Part shown: in pieces, positions 16,271 through 24,961 of the stretch
Position numbering within the stretch: the first letter of the stretch is position 1
Layout: each line of letters begins with the position of its first letter
Origin: Stappia sp.
Lineage (GTDB): Bacteria; Pseudomonadota; Alphaproteobacteria; Rhizobiales; Stappiaceae
Length of the DNA stretch: 64,000 bases
Direction of reading: 5' to 3'
Assembly (NCBI RefSeq): GCF_040110915.1
Contig: NZ_CP157793.1
Location: 1,934,939 to 1,998,938 of the forward strand
The notes under the pieces: generated by a model
Told to the model about the DNA's origin: nothing
What the model saw: the letters and a program-made list of their open reading frames with translations, nothing else
Database searches by the model: none
Program-made: the position numbers and the translations under genes

Positions 16271-17214
16271 CGGCCGTCTCCGCTCGTGGCACGCGGTTTC
16301 ACGAAGGCCCGCCGCCCGGTAACGGCCCGCCACAGCGCCCGCGTGCAGGCGCGCAGGCTGATGCGGCTCATGATCGGGCGCAAGACGCCTTGATCGTCGA
16401 GCGCGAAGCCGATGCGGCGATAGGCCATCCAGCGCGCGCAGACGACCGCGACGCTCATGCCCAGCAGCGTTCCGGCGATCACGTCGCTGGGGTAATGCGC
16501 CCCCACCATGATCCGGCTGAAGGCGACCCAGAAGGCGCAGACCGCGATCAGCCAGCGGAAGCTCGGCAGGATCAGCGCCAGCGTCGTCGCCAGGGCCGCG
16601 ATGGTGGTCGAATGGCCGGAGGGAAAACTGGTGTAGTCGTGATCGAAGATCATCGGGACGAAATGCACCGGCCCGACCTCCTCGAAGAGCTTCGGCCGGG
16701 CCCGGCCGAGCACCCACTTGAGGATCAGCACGATGATGCCGCTCGCCGCCACCGACACGAAGATATAGGCGCCGAAGGTCCACAGCGTGCCCAGCGCCAT
16801 GCGCACCCGCCAGGTCAGCCGGTCCCAGTCGAGCGGCAGGGTCAGCAGGCAGTAGAGCCCGGTGGTCCACAGGATCCAGTGCCCCTTGCCGAAGTCGGTG
16901 ATCGCGGTGAAGGCCGTGCGGTATTCCGCCGGCAGCGAGGCGAGCCACGGATAGGTCGGGATGTCGAGCACGATGACCGCGATGCCGACGGTGAACAGAA
17001 GCACGGCGAGAATGTCCTGCGGCCGATGGCCGGGCCGCAGCGGCGGGCGCTGCTCGGCGACGCGGCGGTTGCGGTCGCGCACGAGATGGCGGATCCGGCG
17101 CGCGTTCGAGCCGGCCCGCGAGAGCGCACCGCGCGCCCGTCCCGTCCAGCCGTCGCGTTCTCCGGCCGGTTCCCCCACACGCACCCCGTCCCGATCGAGG
17201 GATTGCTCACTCAC
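16267..17214 (-). CDS. PAP2 superfamily membrane phosphatase
   Basis: Integral membrane phosphatase of 315 residues. The three PAP2 catalytic motifs are present: KWVLGRARP (166-174), PSGHST (198-203) and SRIMVGAHYPSD (233-244), set between several hydrophobic helices. Members dephosphorylate lipid pyrophosphates such as undecaprenyl pyrophosphate, phosphatidylglycerol phosphate or lipid A. The GTG at 17214 is preferred; it overlaps the end of the arnT-like gene by eight bases. The first 65 residues are polar and arginine rich, so translation might start later. In this operon it may recycle the lipid carrier or dephosphorylate lipid A before sugar addition; the choice cannot be made from sequence. 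Confidence 0.88.
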   Translation of the reverse strand: MSEQSLDRDGVRVGEPAGERDGWTGRARGALSRAGSNARRIRHLVRDRNRRVAEQRPPLRPGHRPQDILAVLLFTVGIAVIVLDIPTYPWLASLPAEYRTAFTAITDFGKGHWILWTTGLYCLLTLPLDWDRLTWRVRMALGTLWTFGAYIFVSVAASGIIVLILKWVLGRARPKLFEEVGPVHFVPMIFDHDYTSFPSGHSTTIAALATTLALILPSFRWLIAVCAFWVAFSRIMVGAHYPSDVIAGTLLGMSVAVVCARWMAYRRIGFALDDQGVLRPIMSRISLRACTRALWRAVTGRRAFVKPRATSGDGR

Positions 17215-18931
17215 GCCCCGCCTCCCGCGTCGCATACAGGCCGATGTCCATCTCGTCGCCGCCGTTGATGTTGAGCCCCGTCACCCGGACCTCGGATTTT
17301 GCCTGCCCGCCGCCGGCCGCCTCGAGCGCCTCCAGAAACGCCGCTTCGAACCGGTGATCGACGACCGCGACCCGGCAGGCGCCGTCGGCCCCGGCCAGAA
17401 ACTCCGCCGCCTGCTGCGGGCCGGTCGGCCAGGTGTCGGTGCCCTGCAGGAAAATGTAGCTCGGCTCGTTGAAGCCGACGTTCGCCACCTGAGGATCGGC
17501 ACAGGGCGCGAAGCGCTCCACCGCCTCCGCCAGACGCGGGCTCACCCAGATCGGAGACAGCGCCGGCATGGTGAAGCCCCAGGTCGCGACGATCAGCAGC
17601 AGGCCGGCGGCCAGGGTCGACGGCAGCGCGCGCGCAGCCGCCCCTTGCGCCATCGCGCGCATGGCCGCGATGCCCGGCACCAGCGCCAGCGCCGCGATCA
17701 CGGCGGCCGGCGGCGACGGCCATACGCCGAGCACGGGTGCCGCCACCACATTGGCCGCGGCGACCCCGACGATGGGCACGATCAGCAGACCGGCGGCGAT
17801 CAGACGCCAGACGCGCGCCGGCGGCGTCTCCTCGCTGCGGCCGAGCAGCACGGCCGCGAGGATCGCGATCCCCGGCAGGACGGGCAGCGTGTAATGCGGC
17901 AGTTTGGTCGCCGTGAGCTCGAAGACCAGCCAGGTGGGCAACACCCAGCAGGCGGTGAAGAGCACCACGGGCAGCCGGCGCAGGCGCATGAGCGCGGGCA
18001 GCGCCAGCACCGCGAAGGCCGGCAGCGGCCAGAAGGTGCCGAGCGAGGCCGCGAGATGGGTGAGCGGCGGCGCGCCGTGGCTTTCCTGCCCCGTGGCGAC
18101 CTTGCCGAGCAGGTCCTGACCGATCGATTCGGCGAAGAACGCCCCGTCGGTGTGCAGATGGATGGCCACGAACCAGGGCAGCACCAGCACGAGAAAGCCG
18201 ACGATCCCGACGAGCGGGTAGAGCCCCCTCACCCAGGACAGCGACCGCTCCGCGACGCTCAGCAGCGCGATGGTGAGGCCGACGACCATCGGGCCGACCG
18301 GCCCCTTGATGAGCACGGAAGCCGCCAGCGCGCCCCAGAAGACGACCGCCAGCGCCTTGTGCGTGCGCTGCGATCCGCGATCGAGCCAGATGCGCGCCAG
18401 CGCGCCCTGCGCCGCCAGGATCGAGGCCAGCAGCATGGCGTCCGTCTTGGCGAGCCGCGCCTCCACGCCGAGGATCAGGGCGGCGGACACCAGCGCGCCG
18501 GCAACCAGCGCCGCGCGCGGCCCGGTGAAGGCGCGCGCGCACCAGTAAGTCAGCAAAACGGCGAGCAGCGCGCCGAGTTGCGAGGGCAGACGATAGACCC
18601 AGATCGGCGCGTCGGCGCCGAGCCCGCTCGCCTCCACGGCGGCCGATTGCAGCCAGTAGATGCCGACCGGCTTCTTGTGCCGGGCCGTCTCCTGGAACCG
18701 GATGTCGACGAAGTCGCGGGTTTCCACCATCTGCTTCGACGCCTGGGCAAAGCGCGGCTCGTCGCGGTCGAGCGGCGGCACCTGCGTGAGCCCCGGCAGG
18801 AAGAACAGCACTGCGAGCACGAGAAGGGCCGCGGGCGCGAGACCGCGGTGCCCCAGATACCGCAGCCAGCGCTCACGCGTCGTCTCGAACGCGGTTCGGT
18901 CTTGCTGCGCGGAAAGTTCGCTCATCGTCAA
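17207..18931 (-). CDS. ArnT/PMT-type lipid-linked-sugar glycosyltransferase (GT83-like)
   Basis: Polytopic inner-membrane glycosyltransferase of 574 residues. After an amino-terminal helix (LLVLAVLFFLPGL) it shows the hallmark periplasmic loop PLDRDEPRFAQASKQM with the catalytic acidic pair, then KKPVGIYWLQ, about ten further hydrophobic helices and KLPHYTLPVLPG. This is the ArnT/PMT family, which moves a sugar from a polyprenyl-phosphate donor to lipid A or another envelope acceptor. It is the first gene of a four-gene operon with PAP2, GT2 and LAB_N, a layout common in alphaproteobacteria. No UDP-Ara4N synthesis genes are present here, so the sugar is unlikely to be known from this context. 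Confidence 0.88.
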   Translation of the reverse strand: MTMSELSAQQDRTAFETTRERWLRYLGHRGLAPAALLVLAVLFFLPGLTQVPPLDRDEPRFAQASKQMVETRDFVDIRFQETARHKKPVGIYWLQSAAVEASGLGADAPIWVYRLPSQLGALLAVLLTYWCARAFTGPRAALVAGALVSAALILGVEARLAKTDAMLLASILAAQGALARIWLDRGSQRTHKALAVVFWGALAASVLIKGPVGPMVVGLTIALLSVAERSLSWVRGLYPLVGIVGFLVLVLPWFVAIHLHTDGAFFAESIGQDLLGKVATGQESHGAPPLTHLAASLGTFWPLPAFAVLALPALMRLRRLPVVLFTACWVLPTWLVFELTATKLPHYTLPVLPGIAILAAVLLGRSEETPPARVWRLIAAGLLIVPIVGVAAANVVAAPVLGVWPSPPAAVIAALALVPGIAAMRAMAQGAAARALPSTLAAGLLLIVATWGFTMPALSPIWVSPRLAEAVERFAPCADPQVANVGFNEPSYIFLQGTDTWPTGPQQAAEFLAGADGACRVAVVDHRFEAAFLEALEAAGGGQAKSEVRVTGLNINGGDEMDIGLYATREAGRE

Positions 18932-19105
18932 AAAGCCTATGCGACCGACTGGTAACGGTGTCCGCGCATCCGCGTCGACCGGTCCCCCGCGCGCTTCCTA
19001 CATGAGCGCGCGCGAAAGGGGAACAGGTCACGGCCATCTCTCTCGCCAAACGCGTGCCTCGCGGCTAGCGTTCGTCCCCGCCGCCCGACACCTGGAGCCT
19101 TCGAC

Positions 19106-19927
19106 ATGACATTGATCGCGCAGATCACCGACCTGCACATCCGCCCGCGCGGGCTCGCCTGCTACCGCGTCAGCGAGACGAACATGCTGGCGCGCCGCGC
19201 CGTCGACGCGCTCAACGCGCTCGATCCCCAGCCGGATGCCATCGTGGTGACGGGCGATCTGGCGAACGGGCCCGACCGGCGCGAATACGCCGGGATCCAG
19301 CCGCTGCTCGCCCGGCTCAAGGCCCCGGTCTTCGTGCTGCCGGGCAACCATGATTCGACCGCGATGATGCGCGAGATGCTGACCGGCGTCGGCCCCATCC
19401 ACGAAGGCACCGCCGACAAGATGCATTACGCGGTGGACATCGGCGACCTCCGCCTCGTCGCGCTCGACAGCGCCGTGCCCGGCGCGCCGCACGGCAGGCT
19501 CGGCGCGGAGCAGATCGCCTGGCTCGATGCCACGCTGGCAAAGAGCGACAAACCGACGCTGATCGCCCTGCATCACCCGCCGGCCACCGTCGGCATCGCG
19601 CATATGGACCGGATCGGGCTCACGGATTCGGACGCTTTCGCCCGCGTGATCGCCCGCCACGATCACGTCGCCCGCCTGCTGTGCGGGCACATTCACCGCA
19701 CCATCATCGCCACCGTCGCGGGCCGCGTCATGACGCTGGCCCCCAGCACCGCGCATCAGGTCGCGCTCGACATCGCCGACCGCGATCCGGGCCACTTCGT
19801 GATGGAGCCGCCGGGCTACTTCCTGCATCGCCACACGCCGGAAAGCGGCGTGGTGACGCATCTGGCCTATGTCGAGGCCTATCCCGGCCCCTTCCCGTTC
19901 TTCGCCGACGACGGGGTGGAATGGTAG
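19106..19927 (+). CDS. Metallophosphoesterase, class III cyclic nucleotide phosphodiesterase-like
   Basis: Calcineurin-like phosphoesterase of 273 residues. The bimetal ligands are all visible: D9 and H11 in QITDLHIR, D51 in VVTGDLANG, N81-H82 in LPGNHDS, HHPP and CGHIH. The closest relatives by motif are CpdA/GpdQ-type enzymes that hydrolyse cyclic nucleotides or glycerophosphodiesters. No signal peptide, so cytoplasmic. Its last 49 bases overlap, tail to tail, the end of the Na/Pi cotransporter-like gene on the other strand. Exact substrate uncertain. Confidence 0.87.
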   Translation: MTLIAQITDLHIRPRGLACYRVSETNMLARRAVDALNALDPQPDAIVVTGDLANGPDRREYAGIQPLLARLKAPVFVLPGNHDSTAMMREMLTGVGPIHEGTADKMHYAVDIGDLRLVALDSAVPGAPHGRLGAEQIAWLDATLAKSDKPTLIALHHPPATVGIAHMDRIGLTDSDAFARVIARHDHVARLLCGHIHRTIIATVAGRVMTLAPSTAHQVALDIADRDPGHFVMEPPGYFLHRHTPESGVVTHLAYVEAYPGPFPFFADDGVEW

Positions 19928-21498
19928 GCATCCGTCCCCTGCAGCCGCGCCAGGTGATGGGCGATGCGCCACAGGTGATAGGTCACGCGGTGCAGCCAGC
20001 GCACCCCGTCGAGATGGACGAGCGCCGTTTCCGGATCGATGTCCTGCGCGGCGGCTGCCGCGATGGTGCGTTCGCGCACGCGCTCGCGCTGCCTGCGGAA
20101 CAGTCTGCGCAGCCGGTCGAAATGCCGCTCGCAGGCCGCCATGTCCGGCTCATCGCGCGCCGCCTCCAGCCCCGCGCGCAGCAAGCCGGCCAGACGGCGC
20201 AGGCGCGCGTCGTCCTGGAGGCCGCGCACCCTGTCCCGCTGGGTCGCCCGATGGCTGGCCCGGGCGAGATGGTCGAGCAGGTGTCGAAGCGCGAGGTTCC
20301 GCCGATGCGCCTCGCCCTGGGCCGGCACCGTGTGGACCGGCCCGAGATAGCTGCGCAGGGCCGCGATCCCCGCCTCGATCTCCGCGCGTTCGGTCTCGGT
20401 GTCACGCACATGTTTCGATGGCGTCAGAAGCGCGGCGAGCACCGCGTCGAGCTTGCCGGCCAGATCCCGCGCATTGGCGCCGGCGACGTCGAGCGCGGCC
20501 TCCGGTTCGGCTTGCAGCTTGGGATCCAGGCGCACGAGATGCGGAACGTCGTGCGCGGGCACCAGACGCTCGATGACCCGCGCGAACCGTCCCGCCACGG
20601 GCAGGATGATCAGCACGCCGAGCGTGTTGAACGCGGTGTGAAAGGCAACCAGCGCGATCTGCGCGTCACCGGTGCCGTCGGCAAGTCCCTCCACCAGCAG
20701 CGCGAAGGGCGTGAGCAGGAAGAACGCCATCGTCCCGACGAAGAGGTTGAAGGTCACATGGGCAGCCGCCGTGCGGCGCATCTCGGTCGATCCGCCGAGC
20801 GAGGCCAGCACGGCCGTGGCCGTGGTGCCGACATCCATCCCGATCACCAGCGCCGCGCCTTGAGGCAGGGAAATCGCCCCGCTGCCGAGCGCGGCCAGCG
20901 CCATCGCGATCCCCGCGCTGGAGGACTGCGTGATCAGCGTGACCGCGATCCCGATCGCCACGAGCTGGAGACGTCCGAACGTCGTGTCGGCGGGAAAGTC
21001 CTGCGGCGTCACCGTGCCCTGCAGCGCTTCCAGGCCGTCCTTGAGCGCGTCGACGCCGAGAAACAGCAGGCTGAAGCCGGCCAGCGCCCAGCCGATGCGC
21101 CGCAGCGTGCCTCGCCCGAACAGGCGCAACAGCGCCCCGACCAGAAGCAGCGGCAGCGCCAGCAGGCCGAGATCGAGCTTGAAGCCGATCAGCGCAACGA
21201 GCCAGCCGGTCATCGTGGTGCCGATGTTCGCCCCGAAAACGATGCCGATGGCCTGGGGAAAGGTCAGCAGTCCGGCGCCGACAAAGCCGACGGCGGTCAC
21301 CGTCGTGGCGCTGGACGACTGCAGAAGCGCCGTGGTGACCGCACCGGCGGCCGCGCCGCTGGCGGGGCTTTGCGTCAGTCGCGCGAGCGTGCGCCGCAGC
21401 GCCCCGCCGGCGAGCGCGCGCAACCCGTCGGTCAGAACCAGCATTCCGAAAAGGAACAGGCCAATGCCGCCCGCGGCCAGCAAAACGTTTTCAGTCAC
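19879..21498 (-). CDS. Na/Pi cotransporter family protein with PhoU-like tail
   Basis: Membrane protein of 539 residues. Residues 1-310 form two inverted PF02690 repeats, each with the signature QSSS (LLQSSSATTVT and ITQSSSAGIA) and GTT elements (GANIGTTMTG, GMDVGTTATA). Residues 330-530 are a helical PhoU-like cytoplasmic region. Bacterial members (YjbB, NptA) export or import phosphate coupled to sodium. Single gene, its stop lying inside the phosphodiesterase gene on the other strand and its start facing the GGDEF-EAL gene across 190 bases. Confidence 0.9.
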   Translation of the reverse strand: MTENVLLAAGGIGLFLFGMLVLTDGLRALAGGALRRTLARLTQSPASGAAAGAVTTALLQSSSATTVTAVGFVGAGLLTFPQAIGIVFGANIGTTMTGWLVALIGFKLDLGLLALPLLLVGALLRLFGRGTLRRIGWALAGFSLLFLGVDALKDGLEALQGTVTPQDFPADTTFGRLQLVAIGIAVTLITQSSSAGIAMALAALGSGAISLPQGAALVIGMDVGTTATAVLASLGGSTEMRRTAAAHVTFNLFVGTMAFFLLTPFALLVEGLADGTGDAQIALVAFHTAFNTLGVLIILPVAGRFARVIERLVPAHDVPHLVRLDPKLQAEPEAALDVAGANARDLAGKLDAVLAALLTPSKHVRDTETERAEIEAGIAALRSYLGPVHTVPAQGEAHRRNLALRHLLDHLARASHRATQRDRVRGLQDDARLRRLAGLLRAGLEAARDEPDMAACERHFDRLRRLFRRQRERVRERTIAAAAAQDIDPETALVHLDGVRWLHRVTYHLWRIAHHLARLQGTDAYHSTPSSAKNGKGPG

Positions 21499-21688
21499 CC
21501 GGCGTCTCCGCGTTTGTAGTCAGCCCACCGAAATCACAACCACTACGCGAAATAGATATCTTGCGAATATATGATTGCTTCTTGCGTAACAATGACAGGT
21601 TTTCATCTCCAGAAGATCAACTATACTTAGTCGCATAGGTCAGCGTTTCGATTCACACGGCGGGCGCGCTCGACCTGGGGCGCCGTGC

Positions 21689-23914
21689 TTGCTGTCGCCA
21701 ACGAACCGATGCGCCTGCAGACTGAGATTGCCTGAGAGATCACCTGTACGGGGCGACGCCTTGCCGGTTCGCACTTCGGATGCGCCAGACAGCGACGGGT
21801 CGACATCGACCTCCACCGCCCCCGCGGTGTTCGGAACGCGCCCGGGGTTCCTGCTGGCCAATGCCCCGCCTTTCGTTTTCATGCGCGTGTCGCGCAATGA
21901 GAACCGCTCCTACCGGATCGATTATATCAGCGAAAGCTGCCAGGCAATCTGGGGGTTGACACCGGCCGAGGTCGGCGACGACCTGCGCCTTCTGTGGAGC
22001 CGGACGCATCCCGACGATGCGCCCGCGATGCTCAGGACCATGCGCGAGGCCGGCGCGCGGCGTGTCGAATGGGCGGGGACGTTCCGGGTTCTCGATGCGC
22101 AGGGCGGCTACCGCTGGGTGGTCGGGCGCGGGCTGCCGCGCGACGACCTCGCCGAAACCGACACCTGGAGCATCACCGTCACCGATGTGACCGGCCAGAT
22201 GCGGGCGTTTCACGATCTTCAGATGAGCGAGGCCCGCTTCCGGGCGCTTGCGGAAAACATTCCCGGCGCGATCTTTCGCTACTGCGTGCATCCCGACGGG
22301 AGCGACGAGATCACCGATATGAGCCGGGGCTGCTTCGACCTGTGGGAACTCACCCAGGAGCAGATCCTCGCGGACCCGGGGCCGATCTGGGCGATGGTGC
22401 TCCCGGAGGACCTGCCGGCGATGCAGCAATCGGTGGCGGATTCGGGACGGACCCTCACCCCCTGGAATCACATGTGGCGCATTCGCACGCCCTCGGGCAC
22501 GGTGAAATGGCTGCAGGGTCGCGGCCAGCCGCACCGGCTGGCGAACGGCGACATCGTCTGGCACAGCCTGATCTTCGATGTCACCGAACAGCGCAACAAG
22601 GACGAGGAGATCCGCCGCCTCGCGGAAGAGGACACGCTCACCGGCCTCGCCAACCGCTCGGTGCTGCTCAAGACCCTGGAGACCGCCCTGGCCAGACGGC
22701 TGGCCGACGGCGGCAGCGGGGCGCTGCTTCTCATCGATCTCGATCACTTCAAGGACATCAACGACGCGCTCGGGCACGACGGCGGCGACCAGTATCTGCG
22801 CGCCACCGCACAGAGGCTGCGCGCGGTGGCCGGCAAGCGGGATCTGGTGGCGCGCCTCGGGGGCGACGAATTCGCGGTGCTCGCACCCGATCTGGGCGAC
22901 CCGCAGCAAGTCGGCCTGATCGCCGAGCGCATCCGCATCGCCCTGTTCGAGGATCTTCCGATCGAGGGCCGCCCCCTGTCCAGCAGCGTCTCCATCGGCA
23001 CCACGGTGTTTCCCGCCGACGGGGCAACGTCCGGAGCGCTGCTGAAACACGCCGATCTCGCCCTGACGGAGGCGAAGACCTCGGGCGGCAAGGCCACCGT
23101 CGCCTTCACCCGCGATCTGGACGAGCGCCGGGTGCGCCGCAAGACGCTCGCCGAGGCCCTGCGCGGCGCCATCGCACATGGCGATATCGAAACGGCCTTT
23201 CAGCCCATCGTCGACACGGCGACGACGGCGCACAGCGGCTTCGAGGTGCTGGCGCGCTGGACGCTCGACGGCGCGCCGGTTCCGCCGAGCGAATTCGTGG
23301 CGCTTGCCGAGGAAACCGGGCTCGCCCTGCCGCTCGGCGAGGTCGTCGTCACCAAGGCGCTCGCCTGGGCCCGCCGGCTGGAGGACGCCGGCCTCGCGCC
23401 GGGCCCCCTGTCGATCAACGTGAGCGCCTCGCAACTGCGCCATGACGGCTTCGCGACCTTCCTCGCGGAGGCCTTGCAGCGCAACGCCATCGCGCCGGCC
23501 GGGATCGAGATCGAGGTCACCGAAAACGTGATCTTCGGGCGCTGGGCCACGCGCATCGCGGAAACGCTCGACGACGTGCACCGGCTCGGCGCCCGCATCG
23601 CGCTCGACGACTTCGGCACGGGCTATGCGTCGCTCATCCATCTGCGCCGGATCAAGGTCGACCGCCTCAAGATCGACCAGTCCTTCGTGCGCGACATCGA
23701 GAGCGACCCCGACGACGCAGCCATTGTGCGCACGATCATCAATCTCGCGCATTCACTCGGTCTCGACGTGGTCGCGGAAGGCATCGAGACGGCGCCGCAA
23801 CTGGCCTTTCTGCGTCGCTCCGCCTGCGATCTGGCGCAGGGCTATTTCTTCGCGCGCCCGACAACCCGCTTCGAAGAGATCGAGACCTATCTGCGCGGCG
23901 CGCTCCGGGCCTGA
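21689..23914 (+). CDS. PAS-PAS-GGDEF-EAL bifunctional-type cyclic-di-GMP protein
   Basis: Putative diguanylate cyclase/phosphodiesterase of up to 741 residues, cytoplasmic. Two PAS-type domains lie at about 75-170 and 185-300. GGDEF is intact at 391-395 (RLGGDEFAVL); the residues where the inhibitory RxxD would sit read GKRD, so product inhibition is probably absent. The EAL domain has EVL (519-521, FEVLARW) and keeps TENVIFG, ALDDFGTGYASL and EGIET, consistent with activity. The start is uncertain: the ATG at 21689 has no good ribosome site, and a TTG at 21762 behind GGGGCG is an alternative, just before the first PAS domain. Which activity dominates cannot be read from sequence. Confidence 0.88.
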   Translation: MLSPTNRCACRLRLPERSPVRGDALPVRTSDAPDSDGSTSTSTAPAVFGTRPGFLLANAPPFVFMRVSRNENRSYRIDYISESCQAIWGLTPAEVGDDLRLLWSRTHPDDAPAMLRTMREAGARRVEWAGTFRVLDAQGGYRWVVGRGLPRDDLAETDTWSITVTDVTGQMRAFHDLQMSEARFRALAENIPGAIFRYCVHPDGSDEITDMSRGCFDLWELTQEQILADPGPIWAMVLPEDLPAMQQSVADSGRTLTPWNHMWRIRTPSGTVKWLQGRGQPHRLANGDIVWHSLIFDVTEQRNKDEEIRRLAEEDTLTGLANRSVLLKTLETALARRLADGGSGALLLIDLDHFKDINDALGHDGGDQYLRATAQRLRAVAGKRDLVARLGGDEFAVLAPDLGDPQQVGLIAERIRIALFEDLPIEGRPLSSSVSIGTTVFPADGATSGALLKHADLALTEAKTSGGKATVAFTRDLDERRVRRKTLAEALRGAIAHGDIETAFQPIVDTATTAHSGFEVLARWTLDGAPVPPSEFVALAEETGLALPLGEVVVTKALAWARRLEDAGLAPGPLSINVSASQLRHDGFATFLAEALQRNAIAPAGIEIEVTENVIFGRWATRIAETLDDVHRLGARIALDDFGTGYASLIHLRRIKVDRLKIDQSFVRDIESDPDDAAIVRTIINLAHSLGLDVVAEGIETAPQLAFLRRSACDLAQGYFFARPTTRFEEIETYLRGALRA

Positions 23915-24085
23915 CCGGCCACCCCGCCCCTTCAGAGAGGCCCCGTCGCCGAACCGCCGTCGATCCGACAGGCCCCCCGCGCGGATCGGCACGCAGGAGC
24001 GCTCCGACGACGAGCGAAAACCGTTCTGCGCGCCCGCGCGCGAAAAGGCGCGTGACAGCAGGCGGGAAAGATGAACGTGAGGAAG

Positions 24086-24162
24086 TGGCGACCCCGGCAG
24101 GATTCGAACCTGCGACCATCGGCTTAGAAGGCCGGTGCTCTATCCAGCTGAGCTACGGGGCC
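24086..24162 (-). tRNA. tRNA-Arg (anticodon TCT)
   Basis: Cloverleaf on the minus strand: acceptor GGCCCCG pairs with CGGGGTC (one G-U), D arm TAGCTCAGCTGGATAGAGC, loop CTTCTAA with anticodon TCT (arginine, AGA), T arm GCAGGTTCGAATCCTGC, and CCA encoded at 24086-24088. The first anticodon-stem pair (27:43) is C-A rather than a pair, a mild oddity. Confidence 0.94.
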
Positions 24163-24252
24163 GTGATCCTGGACCTTCGGTGGCGCGCACCCCCGGGCCG
24201 GAGACGCGCACCCGATCGCCATCCGGTCGACGTGTCGCGACCGGTCCGAGCC

Positions 24253-24558
24253 TCAGTGGGTCCAGGGCATGTAGCGGTCGTAGCGGAAGTTGTCCGAATA
24301 GGCGATCTTCGGAATGCGGCGCGTGCGTTCGGCCTCGACCCGGTAGGCGATGCCGTTGCGCTTGGCATAGGCGATGGCCGCGTCCTTGGTTTCGAAACGC
24401 AGCTTCACCTGCTGCTTCATGTCGGAGGACGACGTGTAGCCCATCAGCGGCTCGATCGAGCGCGCCTTTTCCGGTTCGAATTCGAGAACCCAGTCCTGCG
24501 ACTTGCCCCGTCCCGACTGGGTGGCGGTCTTCGCCGGAGAATAGATTCGTGCGACCAT
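24253..24558 (-). CDS. NADH dehydrogenase accessory subunit, NDUFS4-like (ETC complex I subunit)
   Basis: Protein of 101 residues of the ETC_C1_NDUFS4 family, a supernumerary complex I subunit found in alphaproteobacteria and mitochondria (18 kDa/AQDQ subunit). Matching elements are ARIYSPAKTATQSGRGKSQDW, shortened here to RIYSPAKTATQSG, then WVLEFEPEKARSIEPLMGY, VKLRFETKDAAIAYAKRNG, and a DNFRYDR tail. The ATG at 24558 has GGGAG eight bases upstream and gives the family's normal start; an upstream in-frame start is less likely. It lies between tRNA-Pro and tRNA-Arg on the same strand, away from any nuo operon, as is usual for this subunit. Confidence 0.9.
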   Translation of the reverse strand: MVARIYSPAKTATQSGRGKSQDWVLEFEPEKARSIEPLMGYTSSSDMKQQVKLRFETKDAAIAYAKRNGIAYRVEAERTRRIPKIAYSDNFRYDRYMPWTH

Positions 24559-24737
24559 CAAGGCGCTCCCGTCTCTTCGCATGGTCCCCGCGCGTGCGTT
24601 CGCGCGGGCCCACCCGTTATTTCCCCGGCGCCGGGCGAAGTCAATGCCGTTGCGCCCCGCCCGCAGCCGAACGCCCCCGCAGCGGAACGCCGATGTCGTT
24701 GCACCGCGACTGGCGGCCGGGCTGTACAGGAAAGAAA

Positions 24738-24814
24738 TGGTCGGGGCAGCAGGATTTGAACCTGCGACCCTCTGCTCCCAAAGCAGATGCGCTACCAGGC
24801 TGCGCTATACCCCG
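24738..24814 (-). tRNA. tRNA-Pro (anticodon TGG)
   Basis: Minus-strand cloverleaf: acceptor starting CGGGGTA pairs with the 3' CCCCG, anticodon stem TCTGC/GCAGA encloses TTTGGGA, giving TGG (proline, CCA codon). T arm GCAGGTTCAAATCCTGC. CCA encoded at 24738-24740. Confidence 0.95.
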
Positions 24815-24832
24815 TTTCTTGAATTTCTGCGG

Positions 24833-24859
24833 TTTATAGGCGTTCGACGGGCGGGTCAA
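24833..24859 (-). promoter_or_regulatory. Promoter of tRNA-Pro
   Basis: On the minus strand GTTGACC (-35, core complement at 24854-24859) precedes CTATAAA (-10, 24833-24838) with 15 to 16 bases between, a slightly short spacing, and the tRNA starts about 19 bases later. Confidence 0.5.
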
Positions 24860-24961
24860 CCGGGAACGAAACTGGAATTGGGAGGCCTCTGCGGGCAAGT
24901 CCGGACCGGGTGTCCCGGCATGGCCCGCAGCGCAATCCGCTCATGGTCCCGGCAGTCGGCG

